The notes under the pieces were generated by a model, which saw nothing but the letters and a program-made list of their open reading frames with translations, was not told where the DNA came from and searched no databases. Shown piece after piece: positions 22,326 through 31,027 of a DNA stretch of 64,000 bases. Where the stretch lies: positions 12,997,843-13,061,842 of the forward strand of contig OX419346.1 of NCBI GenBank assembly GCA_948470475.1. Reading direction: 5' to 3'. Position 1 is the first letter of the stretch. Every line of letters begins with the position of its first letter. This stretch comes from Galaxea fascicularis (lineage: Eukaryota; Cnidaria; Anthozoa; Scleractinia; Euphylliidae). Position numbers and translations under genes: made by a program.

Positions 22326-22719
22326 TTAATCTTCGTCATCGCTTAGATAGAGATCGTCTTCAAAACAATCAGGGTTGGTGTTAACGTTAAGCCCAGGAAA
22401 GTGTTTACTTACTTTTTACGGACTCGAGAATCGCCTGGAACGTCATTTTCATGAGTCCGCATTTGCTGCCATTCGGTTGCAAAAGGCGGCGGTCCGAATG
22501 TTTTTTGAGAAAAAAGTTTTCAATGCGCCCGGCAGTATCGGCATCGGAGGTTTCGACGGTCAAAACGTACTTGAAAGGGCCGTCGAAACAGGTTTTGTAA
22601 GCCCGGTGCGTTAGCCTCTGTGTGAGGTTTTTTGTTCGGCCAACTTTGTAGCAACGGCCTGCACCGTCGACGGCGTCGAGGAAACAGTGGTGCGCGACCT
22701 AGAAACCTGGGTGCGCCAT
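22326..22719 (-). pseudogene. GIY-YIG-like nuclease (T5orf172/MUG113-type), broken
   Basis: A minus-strand frame begins with MAHPGF at 22719, has a TAG at codon 7, then runs open to 22405. It contains CYKVGRTKNLTQRLTHR, matching the YIG-half signature YKIGxTxNxxxRLxxH with its conserved Arg. Downstream, AGRIENFFLKKH carries the Glu expected of this fold. A one-base shift at a 5-A run near 22414 would continue into an acidic tail (CFEDDLYLSDDED) ending at 22326. Known members are small DNA nucleases. The upstream GIY half must lie around the TAG, so it may lack its first motif. It sits head-to-tail behind the integrase and converges on polymerase. No such gene belongs to the standard Polinton core set. 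Confidence 0.6.
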
Positions 22720-22755
22720 TTTGTTGGTGAAGCCTTTTCTTAAAAGGGGCGCCAA

Positions 22756-23751
22756 TCACCGAGGGGGCAGCTGAGTGTCTGGCGGGATAACCAGCAGTTC
22801 TTCGCGCACGAAACTCCGTTTGCAGCCGTCGCGCAAATAGTACATGACCGGCGTGCCGGGTTTTTGGACCATCCGCTCAATGTTAAAAACTTTCAAAGAC
22901 CAGACGGGATCGGTTGCTCTTTTTGTGCCGCCCTCCAGCTTGCCGGGCTGGTAAAGATAGCGAACGCGGACGGTGAAGGGGAGTTTTTTTTCTTTCATTC
23001 CCACAGGTCTGCGGTAGGTCGACGAAGGTTTTGCAAAAACAGACTTTTCTTTGATAGCTTCGGCAGGTTTTTTGCCGGTGAGGCTTGTTTTTTCGTTGTT
23101 GATCGCCGCAATGACCTCGGGCAGCCGTTTCACCCAAGCGGTGGATCGTTTTCCTTCGGGCATCAGCATTTCGACTACGTACTGGTGGTCGAACAGGCGC
23201 TCGGCAAGGGTGCGGTTAAATCGTTCGACAATGGCTTGGTTGCGGTGAAGCTCTGGTTGCCCGCGTCGAATGTAAGTTTTGTGTTTTTCCATGTCTTTGG
23301 AAGCGGCGCCCATGAACTCGCGCCCGGGGTCGACTTGGAGCATTTCGGGCCATGTCAGAAGGCCGTGCCTGTAAATTTTCTGAAAAGCCTGCGCGACCTC
23401 ATCAGAGTTTTTCGAAGTCGAGGGTTCGGCCTCTTTGTAGCGGCTGGCCACGTCGGCGATGGTCAGAGCGTATTTGAAAACTTTGCGCCCGCGCGGTAGC
23501 TTGTCATGCGGTAAAAAAAGAGGTCAGCTTGATGCACCTTGTTGGGCGTGGGCACGTCCAATTTTGGCCGAGGAACGTGCTGCGGCGGAGCAAGGTAAAT
23601 CTGCCAAAGCGCCTGCTTCGCCAGCCACTTTTTTGCGGCGTCTTCAGGGACCTCGGCCGCTTCAGCCAACTTCTTAATCACGGCTAGGCCTTTCCAGTAG
23701 AAAAGAGCCCCACTGGCCTAGCCCCCAATGTCTAGCCAAGGAAAGTATCAT
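22756..23751 (-). pseudogene. Retroviral-type (rve) integrase, frameshifted
   Basis: Polinton integrase, which inserts element DNA into the host genome. The N-terminal frame starts at the ATG at 23751 and includes YWKGLAVIKKLAEAAEVPED and PRPKLDVPTPNKVHQADLFF, the lead-in to the first catalytic Asp. After a frameshift near 23460 the second frame (23451-22756) carries DVASRYKEAEP-type sequence, VDPGREFMG (second Asp region), HRNQAIVERFNRTLAERLF (catalytic Glu) and a C-terminal chromodomain-like region with RYLYQPGKLEGG. The start lies 3 bp after the preceding stop, so the genes are tightly packed. One frameshift breaks it. Confidence 0.9.
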
Positions 23752-23754
23752 AAG

Positions 23755-24630
23755 CTATGCCGTCCTTTTCTGCGGCTCGTATCCGCTCGAGCTCGCGCTC
23801 CCTCTGCTCCCGGACCTTTTTGGTTTTTTCGGGGTCGGGGCAATCTTTTTGCAAGTGCAAGGCTCAGTGTCTCCCGAGGGGGGTGTGGTGGCCTGGCCCC
23901 CATCAGAGTCCAGTGGGCAAAGCCAATACCCAAAAGCCGTCGCAGACATCGCTATTCTGGCTGGGAGCAAATTTTCAAATGAAACGGCGCCCCAAAAAAG
24001 CAGCTTGCCGTTTTTCTGCTGCGGGCTCGGCTGGTAGAAATCGGAAAACTTCGGCTCTTTTAACGGCGCGATGGTTTTGTCGGGGTGAGCCTGGTTGTAA
24101 AGTTTGAAAGCATAGTCGATGTTGGTGAAATTCTGCTTGACCTGAGCGTGAATCTCAGCGTTCGTCTCGATCCAATCGAGGAGCTGGGTGCGTTCGTGGG
24201 AGTACTTGTTGTAGGCCACCTGGTAGCCCTCGAGAGCTTTGTCGTGGCGCTTTTTTTCGTCCAGCGCGGCTTGGCTGCTGTCCCCGCCGAGCGCTTTCGC
24301 GAGATAATTGCCGCCAATGAAGGTCGCAGCGTTTAGCACGGCCCCGTCAACCATGATCGCGATGCTCGCCATATCCGTACTGAAGATTTTTGTGTAATCG
24401 GAATTAGACCCAGACTCAGACCCAAACCCAGACCCGGACTTGGTTTTATGGAGGGGACGGGACTTGGCTTTTTCGTGTGGGTAACATTTTTGGTAAGTAT
24501 CACAGCAAATATAATCCAATGAAACATGGACAAAATGCGCTGTGGCCATGCCGAAACGAAAAGCAACAAATTTTTCCCATTTTGTTTCTTCATTAAGCTC
24601 GGACAAACTGCGGTTGGTGATATTAACCAT
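23755..24630 (-). CDS. Polinton membrane-associated protein of unknown function
   Basis: Open for its full length (291 codons from the ATG at 24630). An alternative start at 24372 gives a 205-aa protein beginning MASIAIMVDGAVLNAATF, a hydrophobic segment that resembles the N-terminus of uncharacterised cnidarian Polinton proteins. Next come a charged coiled-coil-like part (DEKKRHDKALEGYQVAYNKY), PKFSDFYQPSPQQK, a second hydrophobic stretch (AMSATAFGYWLCPL) and a Lys/Ser-rich tail. The upstream 86 codons, with a Ser/Gly/Glu linker, may be an in-frame fusion of unrelated sequence. Function unknown; a membrane or minor virion role is only a guess. It is one of the few uninterrupted genes here. 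Confidence 0.65.
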   Translation of the reverse strand: MVNITNRSLSELNEETKWEKFVAFRFGMATAHFVHVSLDYICCDTYQKCYPHEKAKSRPLHKTKSGSGFGSESGSNSDYTKIFSTDMASIAIMVDGAVLNAATFIGGNYLAKALGGDSSQAALDEKKRHDKALEGYQVAYNKYSHERTQLLDWIETNAEIHAQVKQNFTNIDYAFKLYNQAHPDKTIAPLKEPKFSDFYQPSPQQKNGKLLFWGAVSFENLLPARIAMSATAFGYWLCPLDSDGGQATTPPSGDTEPCTCKKIAPTPKKPKRSGSRGSASSSGYEPQKRTA

Positions 24631-24673
24631 CGCTGAGTATAAAAAGGCCGCAAACTTTAATTCGCCCAAAGCT

Positions 24674-24710
24674 GCGTCTGCAACGGCTGGGGGATAGGGG
24701 GCTTGCCCCT
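24674..24710 (-). promoter_or_regulatory. Polinton border motif, copy 2
   Basis: On the minus strand, GGGGCAAGCCCCC, TATCCCCC, then AGCCGTTGCAGACG, about 45 bases before the ATG at 24630 and just after the stop of the next gene. Possible promoter or 5' UTR hairpin. Confidence 0.5.
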
Positions 24711-24736
24711 GGGGTGTTTTTGTCTGCGGCGGCTGG

Positions 24737-24958
24737 TTAAATGTTGTCGGGGAGGATCTTCTGGTCGGTGAGGTACTGTTTCAGCGCAATGCTGCCGGCC
24801 ATTACGGCGGTGAACTGGATGTAGTTCATTGCGCTGCTGCTGGGGTCCGATGTGAAATTTTCTTTCAGAACCTTTTTTACGGCCCAGCCGATGCTGGCCG
24901 CGAGCCCGGTCAATGTCGCCGCGTCGAGAACGGTTTTGACAAGCTTGTTGTTTGACAT
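24737..24958 (-). CDS. Small membrane protein
   Basis: 73 aa from the ATG at 24958 (MSNNKLVKTVLDAATLTG). A hydrophobic helix, LTGLAASIGWAVKKVL, and a second, IQFTAVMAGSIALKQYL, suggest two membrane passes. I do not recognise a named family. Position among virion genes suggests a small structural or membrane protein. The frame extends upstream to 25186, but that part crosses border-motif DNA and looks non-coding. Confidence 0.6.
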   Translation of the reverse strand: MSNNKLVKTVLDAATLTGLAASIGWAVKKVLKENFTSDPSSSAMNYIQFTAVMAGSIALKQYLTDQKILPDNI

Positions 24959-25023
24959 GGTGTGATATACAAAATTGGCAAAGTTCAAATGGGAAATTTT
25001 TTTATGTTTCCTGACTAGGGTGA

Positions 25024-25062
25024 AAGGGCAGAGCCCCCTATTCCATCTGCCGGCAGCCTCTG
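25024..25062 (-). promoter_or_regulatory. Polinton border motif, copy 3 (degenerate)
   Basis: Minus strand: AGAGGCTGCCGGCAGATGG, AATAGGGGGCTCTGCCCTTT, about 70-100 bases before the small membrane gene. It has the same hairpin-plus-GCCG elements in altered order. Confidence 0.4.
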
Positions 25063-25178
25063 CGCGGAGCAATGGGTGAAGGAGCAGTCTCCCGACTGGA
25101 GGCATGGTTTGTCCCCGGACTGGGCTATTTAGCCGTCTGTTGATTTTGTGATATGTTGTGCCGCGTAGCACTATAAAC

Positions 25179-25555
25179 ACATACAAGTGGTGGAACAGAG
25201 AATTAACTCTGGAGTGTAAATTAAAGTGCTAATAGAAACCCATGAAAAACCCACTGGGCGTTAGCCCTAGTAAAGGGTATCAGGGAACCACACGAGGCAA
25301 AGAAAAAATTCTTCGGACAGAGAAAGTCGGGGACGATTAAGATGGTGAATCGCGGCGAAGAGAAAGTAAGGGTACATATATATGTTGTGCCACGTAGCAC
25401 TCGATTCCCACCGGGGTCATAAGAATTTTTTCTTTGCCTCGTGTGGTTCCCTGATACCCTTTACTAGGGCTAACGCCCAGTGGGTTTTTTATGGGTTTCT
25501 ATTAGCACTTTAATTTACACTCCAGAGTTAATTCTCTGTTCCACCACTTGTATGT
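25179..25555. repeat. Large near-perfect inverted repeat (135-bp arms)
   Basis: Arms 25179-25313 and 25421-25555 are reverse complements with apparently a single substitution, around a 107-bp centre. The right arm overlaps the 3' end of the Lys/Ala-rich membrane protein gene, so coding DNA was copied in inverted orientation. A 22-bp word (ATATGTTGTGCC[G/A]CGTAGC...) occurs directly repeated at 25151 and 25380, each a short way left of an arm. Confidence 0.9.
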
Positions 25556-25950
25556 CGATTTTGTTGTCCGACAGCGGAAGGGGCACCTCCATTTCTGAAT
25601 GCAGCTTTCAGTTCTTTGCGCTTGTGGTAAATGCCGATCAGCCCAACAGCGATGCTGCCGACGATAAGCCATTGGGTCGTGGTAAAGCCCACTGAATCGA
25701 ATTTTGGTTTTTCTTCGGCAGGCCCCCCGACGGGGTTTGGGGCCGCGGCCGGTTATTTTTTCGCTGCCCTGGCGGCTTTTTCTTCGGCCTTTTTTGCCCT
25801 TTCTTCAGCATCGGCCAAAGCTTTTTTCTGAGCTTCTTTTGTTTTTCGTGCAGCGGATTTTCCAGCGGCAACCCTCTTGGGGTCTTTGGCCGGCTTGGTG
25901 GCGGGGGCTGGAGCAGTTGCTTGCCCGGTTTTTCCCTCTTCGGCAGACAT
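25528..25950 (-). pseudogene. Lys/Ala-rich protein with C-terminal membrane helix, nonsense-interrupted
   Basis: ATG at 25950 (MSAEEGKTGQATAPAPATKP). An Ala/Lys/Glu-rich, helical, basic region ends in AAKK at an in-frame TAA (25753-25755). The same frame then continues through PNPVGGPAEEKPKF to a membrane helix, TTQWLIVGSIAVGLIGIYHK, and stops at 25528. Intact composition on both sides of the stop suggests recent inactivation. A +1 overlapping frame (EVPLPLSDNKIDIQVVEQ) near the end also looks coding. I do not know the family; a minor membrane or core protein is likely from its context. Confidence 0.6.
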
Positions 25951-25974
25951 GGAATTGTGTGTATATTTCTTGGT

Positions 25975-26100
25975 TCAAATTGCTGAGGAATGTTCAGAAA
26001 TTTCTCAGGAATGTTCAGGAATTGCAGGGGAATGTTCAGAAATTGCTGAGGAATGTTCAGCAATTGCTGCGGAATGTTCAGAAGTTGCTGGGGATTGCTC
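25975..26100. repeat. 21-bp minisatellite
   Basis: About six head-to-tail copies of a 21-bp unit, + strand GGAATGTTCAGMAATTKCTG. The minus strand reads as a QQFLNIP-type heptapeptide repeat. It lies exactly where the ATPase gene breaks off, so it probably expanded at or caused that break. Confidence 0.85.
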
Positions 26101-26126
26101 ACTGAAAGTCACATGCCTTGCAGTGA

Positions 26127-26315
26127 TCAATGCGGTAGATGTTTTTCACCGAGCCGCCGGAAGGTCTTGTTGTGGGTGAACGTCGGGCAGATCAGAACGA
26201 TGTGATCGAACTTGCCGCGGAAAGGGCCGTAAAGCTGGTCCACGACGAATTGCGATTTCCCCGAGTTGGTGAGGCCGACCACCAATACGTTGAACGGGAT
26301 GTTAGCGGGGTTCAT
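26127..26315 (-). pseudogene. Packaging ATPase (FtsK/HerA, A32-like), N-terminal fragment
   Basis: 62 aa from the ATG at 26315. It contains FNVLVVGLTNSGKSQFVVDQ, the Walker A P-loop, and HIVLICPTFTHNKT, as in Polinton and NCLDV genome-packaging ATPases. The family is usually well over 200 aa. Here it ends after the first strand-helix units; Walker B and the rest are gone and a minisatellite follows. Non-functional. Confidence 0.8.
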
Positions 26316-26336
26316 TTATCCCTATCCGTAGACACT

Positions 26337-26370
26337 GTCTGCGACGGCTTTAGGGTATGGGCTTTACCCC
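26337..26370 (-). promoter_or_regulatory. Polinton border motif, copy 4
   Basis: Minus strand: GGGGTAAAGCCCATACCCTA then AAGCCGTCGCAGACAG, about 22 bases before the ATPase ATG and 1 base after the capsid stop codon. Confidence 0.5.
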
Positions 26371-26371
26371 A

Positions 26372-27600
26372 CTAATATTGAATTGATTGCAGCTGTTGCC
26401 CCTGGATTTTTATTTGTGAATCGCTTATTAAGAAAATGTGGCAATTCACGTTTCCAGAGCCGCTGGCGGTGCACTCGATCTCCAGCTGCACCCCGTCTTG
26501 GGTGTTGACGAGGCGCGTCCCGCTGCCGTGCAGGTCTTGGTCAATCATTGAGCGCAGGTCGATCAAAATCCCGAACTTGTTGTCGGAGTAAAACTTGGCA
26601 GCATCGATGTTCCGCGTCACTTCTTTCTTTTTGTCCGACTTTTTCATGAAAAAGCGGCTGGTCTCTTTCCAAAAATCTTTCACTTTCAGCCCGTCGTTGT
26701 ACAGCTGGTTGGGCGAGCCGTTGATAGTGACGGCGATTTTGGTGATGTCGGGGTTGAAGTATTTTTCTGAATCGCGGGCGCCGAGCGCGTACGCCTCGAT
26801 GAACAGGAGAAGGATACCTTTTGGAGTTGACCCGAGGGTTAATCCGCGTTTCAGTGCCCCGCGCAATTGTTATGACTCTTTCTTGCTGCACGTGGTCGTA
26901 CAAAAACTCTTTTCCCGTTAAGTAAATGTTTTTCGCTTCGTCCGCCAGCGTTTTGCTTGGTATCATTTCGTACTCGAGTTGGATGTTTTTGAGGTTGTAG
27001 ACCAGCTTCGTTGCATCTGAGCCGTGGACCACGTGCCCCGGTTGGGCCAATGTGAGATCGAACGTCAGGTCATGGTACAGGGCCTGCGGGTAGAAAATGT
27101 CGTGGTCAGTGAGGATCTGGTGGTCCAGCCGGATCTTGTACTTTTCTTGTAGACCGTCTCGAGCTTGTTTTCCGTGTCCACGCCCGTGGTTGGCTTGTCG
27201 CCGGCGCCAGAGCGGATCTTTGACTGGTTCACGCTCTGCATGCCCGCGAGCAGCATGTTGTCCCGCTCTTCCTTCGGGAGGAAAAGGTCCTCGAAGACTT
27301 TGTAAATGTCGTAGCCGACTGTATCCTGCAAAGTATGGCCCGAAAATTTTACAGTCATTCTGTCGACCAAAGCCCGCGAAACGTTTTGTACAAGGTAGTT
27401 GTTCGCGTGCCCACCCGTTAGGTCGATTTCGAAAATCAAGGGCAGCGATCCCGGCACTAGCACCTCGTTTTGATTCAGTTTCGACACTGAAACGTACAGT
27501 TTCTCGCCGGGGTTGGCCTCGGTCGGGTTGAAAGTGATGCGCTTGACCTGTACGTCGGGGGTAAATTTAGCTTAACCGACACCGGGTCTCCTTTTTCATC
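26372..27600 (-). pseudogene. Major capsid protein (double jelly-roll type), frameshifted
   Basis: Three minus-strand frames give one protein of about 400 residues. 27487-27065 has NEVLVPGSLPLIFEIDLTGG, ALVDRMTVKFSGHTLQDTVG and KVFEDLFLPKEERDNML. 27050-26541 has GSDATKLVYNLKNIQLEYE and LTGKEFLYDHVQQER. 26866-26372 has FNPDITKIAVTINGSPNQLY, KFGILIDLRSMIDQDLHGSG and NCHIFLISDSQIKIQGQQLQ at the C-terminus. This is the pattern of Polinton hexon-like capsid proteins. Frameshifts fall near 27140 and near 26880. The start is uncertain: a Met codon at 27599 is followed by a stop in its frame. Confidence 0.85.
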
Positions 27601-27671
27601 ATGGAGAACCGCCATAAGGAAATATACTTACGAAATTTTTTGTTCAATTTAAAAAATATAACGGGGAAACA

Positions 27672-27701
27672 TAGGGCTCTGCCCATACCCCGTCGGAGAC
27701 A
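27672..27701 (+). promoter_or_regulatory. Polinton border motif, copy 5
   Basis: Plus strand: AGGGCTCTGCCCATACCCC then GTCGGAGACACAC, ending 4 bases before the ATG at 27706. It has the same order relative to the gene as the minus-strand copies and lies in the divergent region between capsid and coiled-coil genes. Confidence 0.55.
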
Positions 27702-27705
27702 CACA

Positions 27706-29090
27706 ATGGCGGAAGGTGGTGCTGACGTCCCCGAAAACCCTTGGGTTGATGACAATTTGGACGCGCACGATTCTGACGAGAAAACTGAAGTGTCCCGTGG
27801 CGACACAACCCAGCCCTTTCAACCTGGTGGTTCGTCCACGCCGTACTACGGCGGCGAAGGAATTGAAATGCAAACACATTTGCATGAAGAAAGCGGGCTG
27901 CCAGATATTCCTGAAATGCCGGTGGACGAAAATGCCCCTCTTTTGGGCCCCACTTCCCAGCAATCGAAAACCTTAAGTGAAAGGTTGTTTGGGGTCCGTG
28001 AAAAAAAAACCAGACACCCTTAGAGGGGTAACGTGGTTCATACGAGACAAATACCCCAATGCCGATTTCAGCCAGTTGGAGGGGGGTGGCTGGAAAATCG
28101 GCTTTGGAACCAGGGCGCGGAAACGGGGGACATTGTCTTGCGTGGCCCAAGAGGCGGCAAACAAAAAATATTTTTCAAAAGGGGCGTTCGTGGACGCTTC
28201 CAGATACTTTCGTAAAAAAAAAGTTTAGGTCTCTGGGGAAAAGTTCCGAAACAATCCTAAAAGAGAGTAAGGCCGAAATTCAGGAAGAAAGACAGAGTTT
28301 GCGCGAAGCAGAAAAACAACTCTCAGAGGCGGAAAGGATAAACGTGCAAAAAGAAAAAGCCATCCAAGAAATGAAACATTTGAGGGTACGAATCGAGCGA
28401 AACCAAGCCAGGATAGATCAACTCGGCTCAAACGTGGAAAATGAATCAGAATTGCGCGATCTGCAGCAGCGGGCCAAAAACTATCGAGCCGATCTTGAAA
28501 ATGCGAAAACTGAAGTGGCTGCCCTCGAAAAACAAGCGAAGCAGAAGGAAAGCACGGTGCGCAAAAAAAATGCAAAGATCGCCCAAACCCAGGTAAGCCT
28601 TGCTGCCACAGAAAGTGAAAGAAATGCTCTCTAGGCCCGGCTTAACGACACAAAAACATTGGACGAGATGACAGAGCAAGAAACCGAGCTGCAGCGCCAA
28701 AATGAGGAAGATGAAGCTGTCATCGAAAATGCTGACGCCTCGTCATCCGAAAAAGAAGCTGCGCGAGAAAAAGTGGCGGCACCGACGGAGAAGCTCGCGC
28801 GCTTGCAAACACAAATTGAGGAAAGAGAAAACGCTCTTCCCCTTCGCTAACAGGTGAAATAGATTTTAAAAAATACGCCGTTACCGTCACCGCGATCGTT
28901 CTCGCTGCGGGCGCGACTACTGGAGCCGTCATCGGCGTGATCACCAATTCGCTGTAAGCCTTGGAGCAAGGCTGGCAAACGGGCTAAAAACGATCGGCCA
29001 AAAAACAGCTTCGCTGCTGCCCAGCATGCTCGGCTCGATCGTTTCTTTCCTTTTGAAAACCGTCGGCCAGGTCATCCGGTTTTTGGCTAA
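27706..29090 (+). pseudogene. Coiled-coil/membrane virion-like protein, broken
   Basis: Starts with MAEGGADVPENPWVDDNLD, an acidic Pro/Gly-rich N-terminus with MPVDENAPLLGP. Then a compact domain (WFIRDKYPNADFSQLEGGGW), a long coiled coil (28230-28850, Glu/Lys/Gln-rich with heptads), a hydrophobic helix (TAIVLAAGATTGAVIGVI, about 28890-28955) and an amphipathic C-terminal part with SMLGSIVSFLLKTVGQVIRF that runs into the 5S junction. Cnidarian genomes hold similar Polinton proteins annotated only as coiled-coil proteins. Lesions: shifts at the 9-A runs 28001 and 28214, stops at 28632 and 28848, and a further shift/stop near 28955. The C-terminus is cut off by the array. Confidence 0.7.
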
Positions 29091-29100
29091 ACACAGAGTT
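29085..29100. other. Polinton / 5S array junction
   Basis: Polinton coding sequence (…TTTTTGGCTAA) passes directly into 5S spacer (ACACAGAGTTGAAACTGAGG) at 29091. The first spacer lacks 12 bp around the T run, and its 5S upstream region has a 5-bp duplication (AAGCC). No terminal repeat or target duplication is visible. Confidence 0.85.
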
Positions 29101-29248
29101 GAAACTGAGGCGATATGGATCTTTTGGCTCCTTGTCTTTGCTTTACGCTAAAGCAGTTTACTGTAAAACACTGGAACACCTCTTGCAACTTGAAATTGAC
29201 GCCTAGGCTGCTATAAAGCACGAAATCTTAGCTTGAAGCCAAGCCCTT

Positions 29249-29367
29249 GTCTACGACCATACCACAAGGGAAACACCGGTTCTCGTCCGATCACCGAAGT
29301 TAAGCTTTGTCGGGCGGGGTTAGTACTTGGATGATTGATCGCCTAGGAATACCTCGTGTTGTAGACT
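29249..29367 (+). rRNA. 5S rRNA gene, copy 1
   Basis: Family consensus: GTCTACGACCATACCAC start, A box AGTTAAGC..GTCGGGC, intermediate element and C box TAGTACTTGGATGATTGATC, end GTTGTAGAC with T5 behind. Its ends pair as helix I. The flanking spacer is the most diverged of the array. Confidence 0.95.
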
Positions 29368-29779
29368 TTTTACCGAATCAGTTTTGCCAATTTGGAACGT
29401 GACGTTAAACTTTCGCTTGTGACATGAAATAATTGTAGACAAGAGCGTAGGAGGTTAGAAAGAAAGGCTTTTGCAGCCCTTCTAACGCCAAAAGCTGGTT
29501 AATTTGATGCATTAGAAATAACCAGATTAGCACCTAGATATACAAGAAACCTTAGCAGCCTATGTAGTGCTTTTAAAAGTACCAATTGATCTCGTTCCAA
29601 GTGGGGAAAAATTGACACAGAGTTGAAACTGAGGCGATATGGATCAGGCAAGTTTTTTTTTGGCTCCTTGTCTTTGCTTTACGCTAAAGCAGTTTACTGT
29701 AAAACACTGGAACACCTCTTGCAACTTGAAATTGACGCCTAGGCTGCTATAAAGCACGAAATCTTGGCTTGAAGCCCTT

Positions 29780-29898
29780 GTCTACGACCATACCACAAGG
29801 GAAACACCGGTTCTCGTCCGATCACCGAAGTTAAGCTTTGTCGGGCGGGGTTAGTACTTGGATGATTGATCGCCTAGGAATACCTCGTGTTGTAGACT
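29780..29898 (+). rRNA. 5S rRNA gene, copy 2
   Basis: Consensus gene; begins a long unit whose insert is variant. Confidence 0.95.
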
Positions 29899-29919
29899 TT
29901 TTACCGAATCAGTTTTGCC

Positions 29920-30104
29920 CTTTGTTTTTGTAGGTCGTTGCCCGCTCGCTCAGTTTCACACTCTTAAAAACATGATGAACAGCTATGCAAAGGCGAATTG
30001 CCAAGACCAACCAAGGTTGGTAAGTTTTACTGCCGTATTTACGGCATCTTGTGTTGAGTTGAATTTTTTCCCCTTTTGGAGGCTTTAGCGCGTGCAAAGT
30101 TGCC
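29920..30104 (+). repeat. Long-unit insert 1 (after 5S copy 2)
   Basis: Variant: acceptor-like end reads TTTTTGTAG instead of TTTTTCCAG. Hairpins, donor and Sm-like run intact. Confidence 0.9.
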
Positions 30105-30496
30105 AATTTTGGAACGTGACGTTAATTTTTCGCTGATGACGTGAAATAATTGGAGACAAGAGGATAGGAGGTTAGAGGGAAAGGCTTTTGTAGCCCTTCT
30201 AACGCCAAAAGCTGGTTAATTTGATGCATTAGAAATCACCAGATCAGCAGCTACATATACAAGAAACCTTAGCCGTCTATGTAGTGCTTTTAAAAGTACC
30301 AATTGATCTCGTTCCAAGTGGGGAAAAATTGACACAGAGTTGAAACTGAGGCGATATGGATCAGGCAAGTTTTTTTTTGGCTCCTTGTCTTTGCTTTACG
30401 CTAAAGCAGTTTACTGTAAAACACTGGAACACCTCTTGCAACTTGAAATTGACGCCTAGGCTGCTATAAAGCACGACATCTTGGCTTGAAGCCCTT

Positions 30497-30615
30497 GTCT
30501 ACGACCATACCACAAGGGAAACACCGGTTCTCGTCCGATCACCGAGGTTAAGCTTTGTCGGGCGGGGTTAGTACTTGGATGATTGATCGCCTAGGAATAC
30601 CTCGTGTTGTAGACT
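30497..30615 (+). rRNA. 5S rRNA gene, copy 3
   Basis: A50G allele (CGAGGTT) in the bulged adenosines of helix III. Short unit. Confidence 0.95.
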
Positions 30616-31027
30616 TTTTACCGAATCAGTTTTGCCAATTTGGAACGTGACGTTAAACTTTCGCTTGTGACATGAAATAATTGTAGACAAGAGCATAGGA
30701 GGTTAGAGGGAAAGGCTTTTGCAGCCCTTCTAACGCCAAAAGCTGGTTAATTTGATGCATTAGAAATCACCAGATCAGCCGCTACATATACAAGAAACCT
30801 TAGCCGTCTATGTAGTGCTTTTAAAAGTACCAATTGATCTCGTTCCAAGTGGGGAAAAATTGACACAGAGTTGAAACTGAGGCGATATGGATCAGGCAAG
30901 TTTTTTTTTGGCTCCTTGTCTTTGCTTTACGCTAAAGCAGTTTACTGTAAAACACTGGAACACCTCTTGCAACTTGAAATTGACGCCTAGGCTGCTATAA
31001 AGCACGACATCTTGGCTTGAAGCCCTT

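Larger units (their letters stand above)
18570..29090. mobile_element. Decayed Polinton/adintovirus-like element
   Basis: A ~10.5-kb block with the Polinton (Maverick) gene set: protein-primed DNA polymerase B, retroviral-type integrase, FtsK/HerA-type packaging ATPase and a double-jelly-roll major capsid protein, plus small membrane and coiled-coil proteins. Gene density and GC content are visibly higher than in the flanks. Gene order is PolB (+), then GIY-YIG-like, integrase, unknown, two membrane proteins, ATPase and capsid (all -), then coiled-coil (+). A divergent control region lies at about 27.6-27.7 kb. No protease was recognised. The right end is cut off at 29090, where 5S spacer begins. 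Nearly every gene is broken, so it is a fossil copy. Confidence 0.88.

Noticed and set aside
22864..23499. A 211-residue plus-strand frame
   Set aside because: It lies antisense to the integrase, whose domain motifs are clear on the minus strand; it is a shadow frame.
25638..26102. A 154-residue minus-strand frame starting in the 21-bp repeats
   Set aside because: It reads through the minisatellite into the wrong frame of the Lys/Ala-rich membrane protein gene.
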